Source: Parablautia muri (lineage in GTDB: Bacteria; Bacillota; Clostridia; Lachnospirales; Lachnospiraceae). Taken from it: DNA of 64,000 nt. The position numbers and the translations under genes were made by a program. Shown here piece after piece: positions 17,759 to 26,214 of the stretch. Under the pieces are notes generated by a model. It did no database searches. It was not told where the DNA came from and saw only the letters and a program-made list of their open reading frames with translations. Location of the stretch: the NCBI RefSeq assembly GCF_009917485.1, contig NZ_QZDT01000017.1:33924-97923 (forward strand), read 5' to 3'. The number at the start of each line of letters is the position of its first letter. Positions within the stretch are counted from its first letter, which is position 1.

Positions 17759-18793
17759 TCATGGGCAAATTCTTTTAATCGAATTGCGTTCCACAAAAAC
17801 AGGACTGATTTTTATTGTCTTAACAAATTGCGCCGGATTGTTTATTTTACTGATCAATGTCTCCACTGCCGCTTCTCCGATTTCCTCCACCGGCAGCTGC
17901 AAAGTGGATAGGGGCGGTGATAAAAACTGTGCAATTGTATCATCATAGCCCACAATGGAAATATCCTCCGGTATGTTTATACTTAATTCCATAAGGGCCC
18001 GGTATACACCGGCTGCCAATATGTCGGATGCTACCAAAATTGCCGTAGGACGCTGACTTTCCCCGCAGCTTTCCAATATCCTTTTGGTTTCCCGATATCC
18101 GTCTTCCACCGAATATTCGTCTACAAAATAAGAATGTTCTTTGGCATAGTCATGATTGATTCCTTTCATCGCCTGCTGATACCCATAGTACCTCTCATTT
18201 TCCACCGCGGAATTTTGTTTCACTCCCAAAAAGGCAATCTGCTTATGTCCGGCGTTATATAGTTTTTTTGTGGCAATGTAGCTGCCTTCCTCATTGTCTA
18301 TCAAAATCTTCTCTATTCCGTATACGTCCGCCGGCCTCTCAATCATTACAACGGGTATGGATACTCCCATCAAGATTCGTTCAATGTCATTTATCATTTC
18401 TTTACAATCCCCCGAATTAATGATGATTCCGTCCACCCCATAAAGACATACGTCCGAAATGATATCTTTCAGCGCCTGTACATTTCCAGCCTCCTGGACA
18501 TAAGAAATGGTCCGATATCCTTTCTCAAAACTTTTCTTCTCAATACTTACTGCCATTTTTGTAAAAAATATATTTTCATCTGAGTCCTGGTGTATATGTC
18601 CAATCAGATTTGACCGTCCTCCTCGCAAAAATCTTGCCTGCTGGTTGGGAATATAATCCATTCTCTCCAATACCGCATCAAGTCTTTTCTTCTTTTCCGC
18701 CGATACGTAACCGCTCTTATTCACATACCGTGTCACGCAGGAAACTGAAACGCCGGCTTCTTCTGCAATCATTTTTAGTGTGACTTTTTTCAT
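17759..18793 (-). CDS. LacI/GalR-family regulator of the sugar ABC locus
   Basis: 344 residues. HTH (VTLKMIAEEAGVSVSCVTRYVNKSG) and hinge to about residue 58, then a sugar-sensing domain (NLIGHIHQDSDENIF..., SIVGYDDTIAQFLSPPLSTL). GGAG precedes ATG 18793. It is the first gene of the minus-strand run leading to the importer and enzymes, and divergent from the AraC gene; a LacI-type dyad at 18965-18978 lies between them. Confidence 0.9.
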   Translation of the reverse strand: MKKVTLKMIAEEAGVSVSCVTRYVNKSGYVSAEKKKRLDAVLERMDYIPNQQARFLRGGRSNLIGHIHQDSDENIFFTKMAVSIEKKSFEKGYRTISYVQEAGNVQALKDIISDVCLYGVDGIIINSGDCKEMINDIERILMGVSIPVVMIERPADVYGIEKILIDNEEGSYIATKKLYNAGHKQIAFLGVKQNSAVENERYYGYQQAMKGINHDYAKEHSYFVDEYSVEDGYRETKRILESCGESQRPTAILVASDILAAGVYRALMELSINIPEDISIVGYDDTIAQFLSPPLSTLQLPVEEIGEAAVETLISKINNPAQFVKTIKISPVFVERNSIKRICP

Positions 18794-18964
18794 ATTTCTC
18801 CTGCAACTTTTTTCATATTTTTTTCTGACATATTACCAGTTGTATCCAATTATTTTCAGAATTATTCAACAATCCTTCTTTATTTGTGCTTACACATTAC
18901 CACATGCCAACCTCGTTGGCAATATATTTTTAGTTATTTTGTACATTTTCGTTGTTTTATACTA

Positions 18965-18978
18965 TGATAACGTTGTCA
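18965..18978. promoter_or_regulatory. Putative LacI-type operator between the LacI and AraC genes
   Basis: TGATAACGTTGTCA is a 14-bp dyad with a central CG and one mismatched pair, the pattern of LacI/GalR sites. It is in the 270-nt divergent gap, 172 bp upstream of the LacI start. Confidence 0.5.
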
Positions 18979-19063
18979 CATTTTTACAATATTCCCAAAG
19001 CAATTATTCTAATTATCTTGTTTTTTGGAATTATATATGGTATTATCACAATAATGATATAGA

Positions 19064-19918
19064 ATGGAATTGCAAGACGATAATATCATCAAATTATTCC
19101 AGGAAACTTTATTGCACACTACCGGGAAAAGAGGAATGCTTATGGCGCTGTACTCCCTTGGAACTTCTCACGCTTCGCTGAAACATTGCGAACTGCACTC
19201 TCATGATTCATGGGAAATTGTTTTAAATGTAAAAGGAACGGGAACTGCTTTGATTGGCGGAAAAAATTACGCTTTTTGCCCGGGCACAATTATGTGCATT
19301 CCCCCGGGACTGACCCATATGAAAACAAGCGAACATGGTTTCTATGATATTTACTTTCACACAGATACCATATTTTTTGCCATGATCTCCTCCTCTCATT
19401 CCAAACCTTTTCCTCTTATTTTGCAGGATGACGCCGAACAAAGCTTTCAGGCCCTTTTATCCATCATGTTAAGGCTTCATTACCAGAGGCCCGGGCACGA
19501 AGCGGTCATATTGTCTTTGCACAATGCCGCTCTGCAGCTTTTAAACTTATGGGCGTCCCGGGATTTGGCGGATCCGGTCATTGAATATATTCAGACCAGA
19601 CTTATTTCCGCCTTCACGGACCCAGAAATCAATATCACATCTATTTTATTGGAAAGTGGCTATTCGAAAGATTACATACGCCGAAAATTTTGCAGGGAAT
19701 TAGGCGTTACCCCGAATGCATATGTGACCAATCTGCGCATCAACTATGCCAAACAATTGCTCTCTCAGAAAAAAGTTTTAAAGCTTACCATCGCCGATGT
19801 AAGCGGCATGTGCGGATACTATGATGCCGGATACTTCTCCCGGCTCTTCCGCAGGCAGACTGGCATTTCCCCGCAAAATTATCCGCCCAACGACAATAGC
19901 CTTTTGGAACGGTTATAA
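19064..19918 (+). CDS. AraC-family transcriptional regulator
   Basis: 284 residues. N-terminal cupin-like sensor domain (CELHSHDSWEIVLNVKGTG, CPGTIMCIPPGLTHM) and a C-terminal pair of HTH motifs (INITSILLESGYSKDYIRRKF and LTIADVSGMCGYYDAGYFSRLFRRQTG). The H-x-H...E pattern is usual for sugar-responsive AraC proteins. Start uncertain: ATG 19064 has no ribosome site; ATG 19142 has AGAGG 7 nt before it and removes 26 residues. It is divergent from the LacI/ABC operon and 132 nt before an MDR dehydrogenase, so it probably controls one or both. Confidence 0.88.
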   Translation: MELQDDNIIKLFQETLLHTTGKRGMLMALYSLGTSHASLKHCELHSHDSWEIVLNVKGTGTALIGGKNYAFCPGTIMCIPPGLTHMKTSEHGFYDIYFHTDTIFFAMISSSHSKPFPLILQDDAEQSFQALLSIMLRLHYQRPGHEAVILSLHNAALQLLNLWASRDLADPVIEYIQTRLISAFTDPEINITSILLESGYSKDYIRRKFCRELGVTPNAYVTNLRINYAKQLLSQKKVLKLTIADVSGMCGYYDAGYFSRLFRRQTGISPQNYPPNDNSLLERL

Positions 19919-20050
19919 AGGAAAGCGTTTTTGTCCATATGATTCCCGTTATTGTTCTTTCTATACGTCTGTCTCTTTTATAAAATTGTGTGAAAACAGG
20001 ACGTTCGGTTTGTTTTATCCAATAACCGTTAACAGGATAGGAGGGATCAT

Positions 20051-21013
20051 ATGGTGAGAACAAAAACAACAGTATTGACACAGCCAGGGAAATTTGAAAT
20101 CCAGGAAAGGGATATCTCCCCAAAACCTGACGAAGTGCTCGTCCGTGTTGAAGTGTGCGGACTATGTAACTGGGAACTGAATCATTTTAAAGGATTGATT
20201 GGCAATTTCCCCATGACGCTGGGGCATGAATGGGCCGGAATAATCGTGGAAATCGGTTCTAACGTAAGCCGGCTAAAGATTGGCGACCCGGTAACTGTTC
20301 TGCCGGACCGTCTGGAAGGTTTTTCCCAATATGCTGCCGTTAAAGAGGAATATTGTTTCCGGTTAAAAGATGGTATTGATATAAAAAAAGCTTTCTTGGA
20401 GCCGCTAAAGTGTGTCACTACCGTGCTAAACTGCGCTAACCCCACGGCCGGAGATTACGGGGTGATCGTGGGATGCGGACCTATGGGCCTATGGTGCACC
20501 CAGGCCTTAAAGGGGCAGCTCCTGGCAGGGCTCATTGCAATAGATGTGGATGATGAAAAATTAGCACTTGCAAAAAAGATGGGCGCCTGCGCCGTCATCA
20601 ACAGCAGCAGCGAAGATGCCCCCAGACGGCTCAAAGAGCTTACGGACGGACATATGGCTGATTTTGTCATTGAAGGAACAGGACTGCCAGCCCTTATGGA
20701 AACCTGCGCAGATTATATCAAGAGCGGCCCTGCCCGTTTATGTATCATGAGTTATTACGAAGCAGGTATGAAAGACTTTGATTTCAGGAAGTTTTTAGAC
20801 AAGGGAACCACTATTTTTACCCCCCATCCGGTATCGGACGCGCTGCCCCTTGACACCGCCAGACGCACCGCGGCGCTAATCAACAACGGTACCTATCACA
20901 TGGAGGATATCATATCCCATACTTTTGGTCTTGATGAAATACAGAAAGCGTTTGAGACTTTAAGCCATAAACCCAAAGGGTTCATCAAGGGTGTTGTGTA
21001 TCCAAACGATTGA
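20051..21013 (+). CDS. Zinc-dependent MDR alcohol/polyol dehydrogenase
   Basis: 320 residues. Catalytic-zinc elements: VCGLCNWE (Cys near 38) and GHEWAG (His-Glu near 68); the NAD-binding motif VIVGCGPMGLWCTQ follows. It is shorter than the usual ~345 because the four-Cys structural zinc lobe is missing: the sequence goes from LPDRLEGFSQY directly to the active-site region. AGGAGG stands before ATG 20051. It is downstream of the AraC gene and ends in a shared terminator. Substrate probably a sugar alcohol of the neighbouring locus; not proven. Confidence 0.88.
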   Translation: MVRTKTTVLTQPGKFEIQERDISPKPDEVLVRVEVCGLCNWELNHFKGLIGNFPMTLGHEWAGIIVEIGSNVSRLKIGDPVTVLPDRLEGFSQYAAVKEEYCFRLKDGIDIKKAFLEPLKCVTTVLNCANPTAGDYGVIVGCGPMGLWCTQALKGQLLAGLIAIDVDDEKLALAKKMGACAVINSSSEDAPRRLKELTDGHMADFVIEGTGLPALMETCADYIKSGPARLCIMSYYEAGMKDFDFRKFLDKGTTIFTPHPVSDALPLDTARRTAALINNGTYHMEDIISHTFGLDEIQKAFETLSHKPKGFIKGVVYPND

Positions 21014-21045
21014 CAAATTAGGAAGCAATACTTTTTTATCTCTAT

Positions 21046-21081
21046 AAAACCCCTGACAGCTCCACCGGCTGCAGGGGTTTT
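21046..21081. terminator. Bidirectional terminator between the MDR dehydrogenase and htpG
   Basis: AAAACCCCTG (21046-21055) pairs with CAGGGGTTTT (21072-21081). It has a T-run on either strand and lies between two convergent genes. Confidence 0.82.
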
Positions 21082-21090
21082 CGCATTGCT

Positions 21091-23298
21091 TTATTTCGTA
21101 AGCAACATCATGATATCATTGGTTCTGGCTACAAATTTGCTCATCGCCTCCGGTTCAAGAGGCGCATGTTGCAGAAGCGCAAGATCGTAAAGCTGTTCGC
21201 ATATCATATTTACATTGTTTCCTTCCGTATTGTCCATCACGTACTGGACAAGGGGATGGTTGGCGTTTAGAATCAGGGTTTCCCCTTCTTTTCCCAGGCC
21301 GCCCATATCCATACCCGGCATGGAATACATCTTCATCATATCCTGCATTCTCCTGCTCTCCTCGGAGAGGGTAATCATGGAGGATATCTTTTTGTTTTTC
21401 AGCTTTTCAACCTTAATGGTGATCTTATCTTTTTTAAGGGCCTTCTTCATTACCTTGCCGATAGCCTCAGCTGCCGCCTCAAGCTCCTTTGCCGTCTTCT
21501 TGTTGGTTTTCGCTCTGAAGATGTCCGTAAGGTCCGCATCAATTCGCTGGAATTTGATGCCCTCGTTCTTTGCTTCTAACTGAGAGATGAAAGGCTGGTC
21601 AATGTTATGGGTAAGAATCACAGCATCCATCTTGGCAGCCTTAAACATGCTGATATACTGTCCCTGCTGCTTCTCATCTGTTACATAATAGATGACCTTC
21701 TCCTTCTTTTCTTCTTCCTCTCCATCTTCTTCGTCATCATCGGCTCCTGCATCCTCAGTGATCACATTGCCATCGGCATCCACCACCTCTGCGTCTGTGA
21801 CCTCCTCAGCCTTACTTTCCTGACCGTCATTGTCTTCCTGCGTCCGGCCGTCTTCTTCCTTACGGTCTTCCTCATTCTGACTATCATCCTTTTCCTGACC
21901 CTGTGGCGCTCCGCCCTCCTGGGCATCCTTTGCCGGCCCATCTTCTGTCTCGTCCGGGTCTGTCTTGCCCACTTCCAGGCACTCGGGAAGTGTCAGATAT
22001 ATGCCGTCCAGATTCTTAAACAGAATGTAGTCTGTCATTTTCTCGCAGAACTTATCGTCCCGCAGGCATCCATATTTGATAAAGGGACTGATGTCATCCC
22101 AATATTTCTCGTATTCTTCCTTTTCCGTCTTACACATGCCGGAAAGCTTATCGGCAACCTTCTTTGTGATGTAATCGGAGATTTTCTTTACAAACCCGTC
22201 ATTTTGCAGCGCACTTCTTGACACGTTAAGAGGCAGATCGGGACAGTCGATCACACCCTTAAGCAGCATCAGAAATTCCGGGATAACCTCTTTGATGTTA
22301 TCCGCAATAAATACCTGATTGTTGTAAAGCTTAATCACGCCTTCAATGGACTCATACTCCATATTGATTTTCGGGAAGTACAAAATACCCTTTAAGTTGA
22401 AGGGGTAATCCATATTCAGATGTATCCAGAACAAAGGCTCCTTGTAATCCATGAATACCTTACGGTAAAATTCCAGATATTCTTCTTTGGTACATTCATT
22501 GGGATGCTTCATCCAAAGAGGAGTGGTCTCATTTAAAAGCTCTGGACGTTTGATAATCTTATATCTTAATTTGTCCTCCTCTTTCTCCGGTTTGATTTCC
22601 TCCACCACCGTATCCGTATCTAACTTCTCGTCCGCATCAATGGTCTGGGTGTCCGTGGTGTTTTCCTTGGAAAGATAAATCTCCGTAGGCATGAAGGAGC
22701 AGTATTTCTTTAAGACCTCCCTTGCCTTGTATTCATTACAGAACTCTAACACGTCCTCGTTTACAAAAAGGGTGACAGTGGTACCAACCTCTGTCCGCTC
22801 CCCTTCCCGCATATCAAATTCCGTGCCTCCGTCACATTCCCAGTGAACCGGCCGGGCGCCTTCCTGCCAGGATAAAGAATCAATATGCACTTCATCCGCC
22901 ACCATGAACGCAGAATAAAATCCCAAACCGAAATGACCAATAATCTGGTCTTCATTGGTCTTATCCTTATACTTTGCAATGAAATCCGTTGCTCCTGAAA
23001 AAGCAATCTGGTTGATATATTCTTCCACCTCATCTGCGGTCATACCAACGCCGTTATCAATGAATTTAAGAGTCTTAGCCTCCGGGTTGACCATGATTTG
23101 AATCTTTCCTTTGTAGTCATCCGGCAGGGAATATTCTCCCATCATGTCCAGTTTTTTAAGCTTGGTGATGGCATCGCATCCGTTCGACACCAGTTCCCTG
23201 AAAAAAATGTCATGGTCCGAATACAACCATTTCTTGATAATCGGGAAAATATTTTCACTGTTAATTGATAAGTTTCCGTGTTTTTCTGCCACGATCAT
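21091..23298 (-). CDS. htpG: Hsp90-family chaperone HtpG with long acidic insert
   Basis: 735 residues against about 620-640 usual. The N-terminal GHKL ATPase domain is intact (FFRELVSNGCDAI, DNGVGM, GHFGLGFYSAFMVAD). The middle domain has PLWIHLNMDYPFNLKGILYFPK and LPLNVSRSALQND (catalytic Arg), and the C-terminal dimer domain ends LLQHAPLEPEAMSKF. Between LTLPECLEVG and VIYYVTDEKQQ there is a ~90-residue insert (about residues 444-534), almost only D, E, Q, G, K, A, where other HtpG proteins join directly. GGAGTGA precedes ATG 23298. A sigma-A-like promoter and CIRCE element lie upstream. Confidence 0.95.
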   Translation of the reverse strand: MIVAEKHGNLSINSENIFPIIKKWLYSDHDIFFRELVSNGCDAITKLKKLDMMGEYSLPDDYKGKIQIMVNPEAKTLKFIDNGVGMTADEVEEYINQIAFSGATDFIAKYKDKTNEDQIIGHFGLGFYSAFMVADEVHIDSLSWQEGARPVHWECDGGTEFDMREGERTEVGTTVTLFVNEDVLEFCNEYKAREVLKKYCSFMPTEIYLSKENTTDTQTIDADEKLDTDTVVEEIKPEKEEDKLRYKIIKRPELLNETTPLWMKHPNECTKEEYLEFYRKVFMDYKEPLFWIHLNMDYPFNLKGILYFPKINMEYESIEGVIKLYNNQVFIADNIKEVIPEFLMLLKGVIDCPDLPLNVSRSALQNDGFVKKISDYITKKVADKLSGMCKTEKEEYEKYWDDISPFIKYGCLRDDKFCEKMTDYILFKNLDGIYLTLPECLEVGKTDPDETEDGPAKDAQEGGAPQGQEKDDSQNEEDRKEEDGRTQEDNDGQESKAEEVTDAEVVDADGNVITEDAGADDDEEDGEEEEKKEKVIYYVTDEKQQGQYISMFKAAKMDAVILTHNIDQPFISQLEAKNEGIKFQRIDADLTDIFRAKTNKKTAKELEAAAEAIGKVMKKALKKDKITIKVEKLKNKKISSMITLSEESRRMQDMMKMYSMPGMDMGGLGKEGETLILNANHPLVQYVMDNTEGNNVNMICEQLYDLALLQHAPLEPEAMSKFVARTNDIMMLLTK

Positions 23299-23360
23299 TC
23301 ACTCCTTTTTCCTGATAAATTTCCTTTTTGTTTACAGACTCACATCTTTTACTAAAACAA

Positions 23361-23389
23361 AGTGTAATTCCCTTTTTCCCAAAAGTCAA
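23361..23389 (-). promoter_or_regulatory. htpG promoter
   Basis: On the minus strand TTGACT (23384-23389), 17 nt, TACACT (23361-23366), about 60 nt before the htpG start codon and directly downstream of the CIRCE element. Confidence 0.65.
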
Positions 23390-23396
23390 GAAAAAA

Positions 23397-23423
23397 TTAG
23401 CACTCATTTAGAATGAGTGCTAA
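23397..23423. promoter_or_regulatory. CIRCE element (HrcA operator) upstream of htpG
   Basis: TTAGCACTC, 9 nt, GAGTGCTAA: a perfect match to the HrcA binding site consensus. It lies immediately upstream of the -35 box of the htpG promoter. HrcA repression released on heat shock is established for this element; its use on htpG here is inference from position. Confidence 0.92.
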
Positions 23424-23639
23424 TAATTCCTTAAAAACCTTGTATTTTCAAGGGTTTTGTAATTCTAAAATTTTTATAAATTGAATATTGATCATACCCT
23501 TATGGAAAATCCCTCATGGATACCGGACGGAACATCGCTGCCTAAGGTATCTACTTCCGTGAACCGGACGCCCTTTACCGGCCATTTTATTTGATTGCAT
23601 ATTACCGGGATATCCGCTTTCGTATCGTTTTGATTATTT

Positions 23640-24695
23640 TTAGTTAAAATATTGGTTATAAATATCAAAAAAATCCTTTGTGGCTACTTCCTCATTCTCA
23701 ATAAAGGAAACTGTCTCCCACAGCTCCTCATTCAAAGACCTGGCCAGAGACGTTACAAAAACATCATACTCCTGTCCAAAAACTTCCTCCCGCCTTTTTT
23801 CAACGATTTTTACCTTGTTTGCATCGGTCTCCTCACGGTTAAAGGTACTGATGCAGCGGATGATGTGGTAACCGTCTCCTGCCTCTACAATATCGCTGAT
23901 TTCACCGGTTTCCAGATTAAAAGCCGCCTCCTCATAGGTCGGCTCCATTTCCCCCTTGCCAAAGGAGATGGTTCCTTTTTTTCCCTCGCTGTAGGTAATC
24001 AGCAAATCCTCAAAGTCGCTGTCTTCCTGCCTGGCAAGCTCTAAAATTTCCTCCGCCTGCTGCTTAGCCTGCTGCTTTTCACTTGCATCGTATTCTATCC
24101 TCTTTCCGGTTCCATCCATGGAAAAGGTTTTAATCAAAATATCCTGGACGGTGATGGTTCTTGCCTCATCATCGCTGATTTCCGGATTGATATCTTTGAT
24201 AATAAATTCATATACCTTGTTTGCAAGGGCAAATTCCGCATAGAGGTTAAAAATAGTATCCTCCGTCACCTGCATAGACTCCCGCTCCGCTTGGTTCAGC
24301 GTCCCAAAGTATGCGCCGGCTGCCTCCCTGACCATCTTAAGCTCTGCCTCATCCAGCTCAACTCCATGCTGCTGGGCTAAAAGATTCATGGTCTTGATCT
24401 GGGCAAGCTGGGCAAGCACCGTATCCTTCACGCTCTCCTCCAGGGTAATGTCATTTAAACCTGTTTTCCAGATTTCCTTCCCGTATACGCTCTCATACTG
24501 ATCCTGGGTGTTGGTAAGATAAACCAGCACCTCCGGCAGCGTGCAGGACATAGTCTCTATCCGGAAAACTTCATCTTTCCTGAAACCGGTGGTGAGCACA
24601 AGCTTTGTATCTGCATTCACATCCCCGCATCCATATGCGGTAAAAATGAGCATACCGCACAAAAGCACAATTATCAGCCTTTTTCCTTTCCTCAT
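23640..24695 (-). CDS. PrsA-like peptidyl-prolyl isomerase lipoprotein
   Basis: 351 residues. Lipoprotein signal (MRKGKRLIIVLLCGMLIFTAYGCG, Cys 23), an N-terminal helical SurA/PrsA-like region, and a parvulin-type rotamase domain at about residues 185-290 (TVQDILIKTF, YSEGKKGTISFGKGEM, EEAAFNLETGEISDIVEAGDGYHIIRC). Such proteins help exported proteins fold outside the membrane. ATG 24695 overlaps the stop of the FAD oxidoreductase by 4 nt, so translation is probably coupled. Confidence 0.9.
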   Translation of the reverse strand: MRKGKRLIIVLLCGMLIFTAYGCGDVNADTKLVLTTGFRKDEVFRIETMSCTLPEVLVYLTNTQDQYESVYGKEIWKTGLNDITLEESVKDTVLAQLAQIKTMNLLAQQHGVELDEAELKMVREAAGAYFGTLNQAERESMQVTEDTIFNLYAEFALANKVYEFIIKDINPEISDDEARTITVQDILIKTFSMDGTGKRIEYDASEKQQAKQQAEEILELARQEDSDFEDLLITYSEGKKGTISFGKGEMEPTYEEAAFNLETGEISDIVEAGDGYHIIRCISTFNREETDANKVKIVEKRREEVFGQEYDVFVTSLARSLNEELWETVSFIENEEVATKDFFDIYNQYFN

Positions 24696-26095
24696 GCTTC
24701 TAAGGCCCTCAAGATGCTTCTGGCAGCGCTGATTCCGTTGGCGGATGCCTGCTGCAGTCCCCTGGTCACACCGGCGCCGTCTCCGATTGCACGAAGCCCT
24801 TTTATACTGGTTTCAAACTCTTTATTCACAACCACCTTATTGGAATAAAATTTCACTTCCACACCGTAAAGCAGGGTCTCATCTGCGGCAATGCCCGGCG
24901 TAATCTTATCAAGAGCAAGCAGCATCTCCTCAATATCTACCATAATCCGGTGGGGAAATACCAGCGATAGATCCCCCGGTACCGCATCCTTTAAGGTGGG
25001 TATTAAATTATTCCGGCAAAGTCGTTCCTCCGTGGTTCTTCTGCCCTTCCTGAAATCTCCAAAGGTCTGCACCAGTATTTTTCCTCCGCAGAGCATGTTG
25101 GAAAGTCTGGCAATGTGCTTTCCATATTCAATAGGCGTTTTAAAGGGTTTGGTAAAATTTTTACTTACCAGTATGGCAAAATTTGTATTGTCTGTTTTGT
25201 AATCCTGAGACTTGTAGGCATGGCCATTTACCACTGCAAGGCCGCCTTCATAGTACTCTGTTGCCACTTCCCCAGAGGGATTTGTACAAAAGGTTCTCAC
25301 CTTGTCGTCAAAGGTAGGGGTATAGTAAATCAGCTTTGCCTCATAGAGATTTTCATTTAAAAACTGCATCACCTCATCCCGAACCTCCACACGGACCCCG
25401 ATATCCACAGTTCCCGGCGTGGTCTCTATACCGATTTCCTCACATTTATGCTTAAACCAGTCTGCACCCTCGCGTCCTACTGCCGCTACAATCTCGCCTG
25501 CATAAAAGCACTCGCCCTTCTGGGTCTTGATTCCCACGGCTCTGCCATCCTCCACCAGGATTTCCTCTACCATCGTATTAAAAATAAGCGTAACTCCCTC
25601 AGCCTCCAAATGATGCTGAAGCTTTTCGTAAATCTTATAACCTTCTTCCGTTCCCAGATGCCGGATAGGACACTCTACCAGCTTCAAATTAGCATTGATT
25701 GCCTTTTTACGGATCTCGCGGATTTCCGCCTGCTTATCCACCCCATAAACGATGGCATCTGCGCCAAATTTTAAATAAATATCATCAGACTCTTTTATAA
25801 GCTCCTGGGTTTTTTCATAGCCAAGGATAGTGGGTAAATTTCCTCCCACATCCGGTGAAAGAGAAAGCTTTCCGTCTGAAAAAGCTCCTGCTCCCGCAAA
25901 TCCTGTGGTAATGGAGCAGGGCTGACAGCCCACACATTCTTTGGTCGTGCGCTTCGGGCACTGCCTTTTTTCGATGGAGCGTCCTTTCTCTACAAGAAGC
26001 ACCTTTAAATCCTTATTTTTATTTACTAACTCATAAGCACAGAAAATGCCGCCCGGACCTGCGCCAATGATAATCACATCAAATTGATTTCCCAT
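24692..26095 (-). CDS. FAD-dependent dehydrogenase (COG2509-like)
   Basis: 467 residues. N-terminal FAD-binding GxGxxG (VIIIGAGPGGIFCAYEL), then KRQCPKRTTKECVGCQPCSITTGFAGAGAFSDGKL, a Cys-rich loop characteristic of this uncharacterised FAD dehydrogenase group, and a C-terminal GDGAGVTRGLQQASANGI (FAD contact). Reaction unknown. GGAGGCAAGTAT precedes ATG 26095. It overlaps the PrsA-like gene by 4 nt and lies 120 nt after sbcC on the same strand. Confidence 0.88.
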   Translation of the reverse strand: MGNQFDVIIIGAGPGGIFCAYELVNKNKDLKVLLVEKGRSIEKRQCPKRTTKECVGCQPCSITTGFAGAGAFSDGKLSLSPDVGGNLPTILGYEKTQELIKESDDIYLKFGADAIVYGVDKQAEIREIRKKAINANLKLVECPIRHLGTEEGYKIYEKLQHHLEAEGVTLIFNTMVEEILVEDGRAVGIKTQKGECFYAGEIVAAVGREGADWFKHKCEEIGIETTPGTVDIGVRVEVRDEVMQFLNENLYEAKLIYYTPTFDDKVRTFCTNPSGEVATEYYEGGLAVVNGHAYKSQDYKTDNTNFAILVSKNFTKPFKTPIEYGKHIARLSNMLCGGKILVQTFGDFRKGRRTTEERLCRNNLIPTLKDAVPGDLSLVFPHRIMVDIEEMLLALDKITPGIAADETLLYGVEVKFYSNKVVVNKEFETSIKGLRAIGDGAGVTRGLQQASANGISAARSILRALEA

Positions 26096-26214
26096 ATACT
26101 TGCCTCCATACTTCGCAATTTACCGTTTCTATACCTTCTATATATTCCATCTCAAACTTGTTTTGCAGCCGAAAGATACACGAAATCATTCCTTTCAGGG
26201 ATGGCCTCTGTCTT

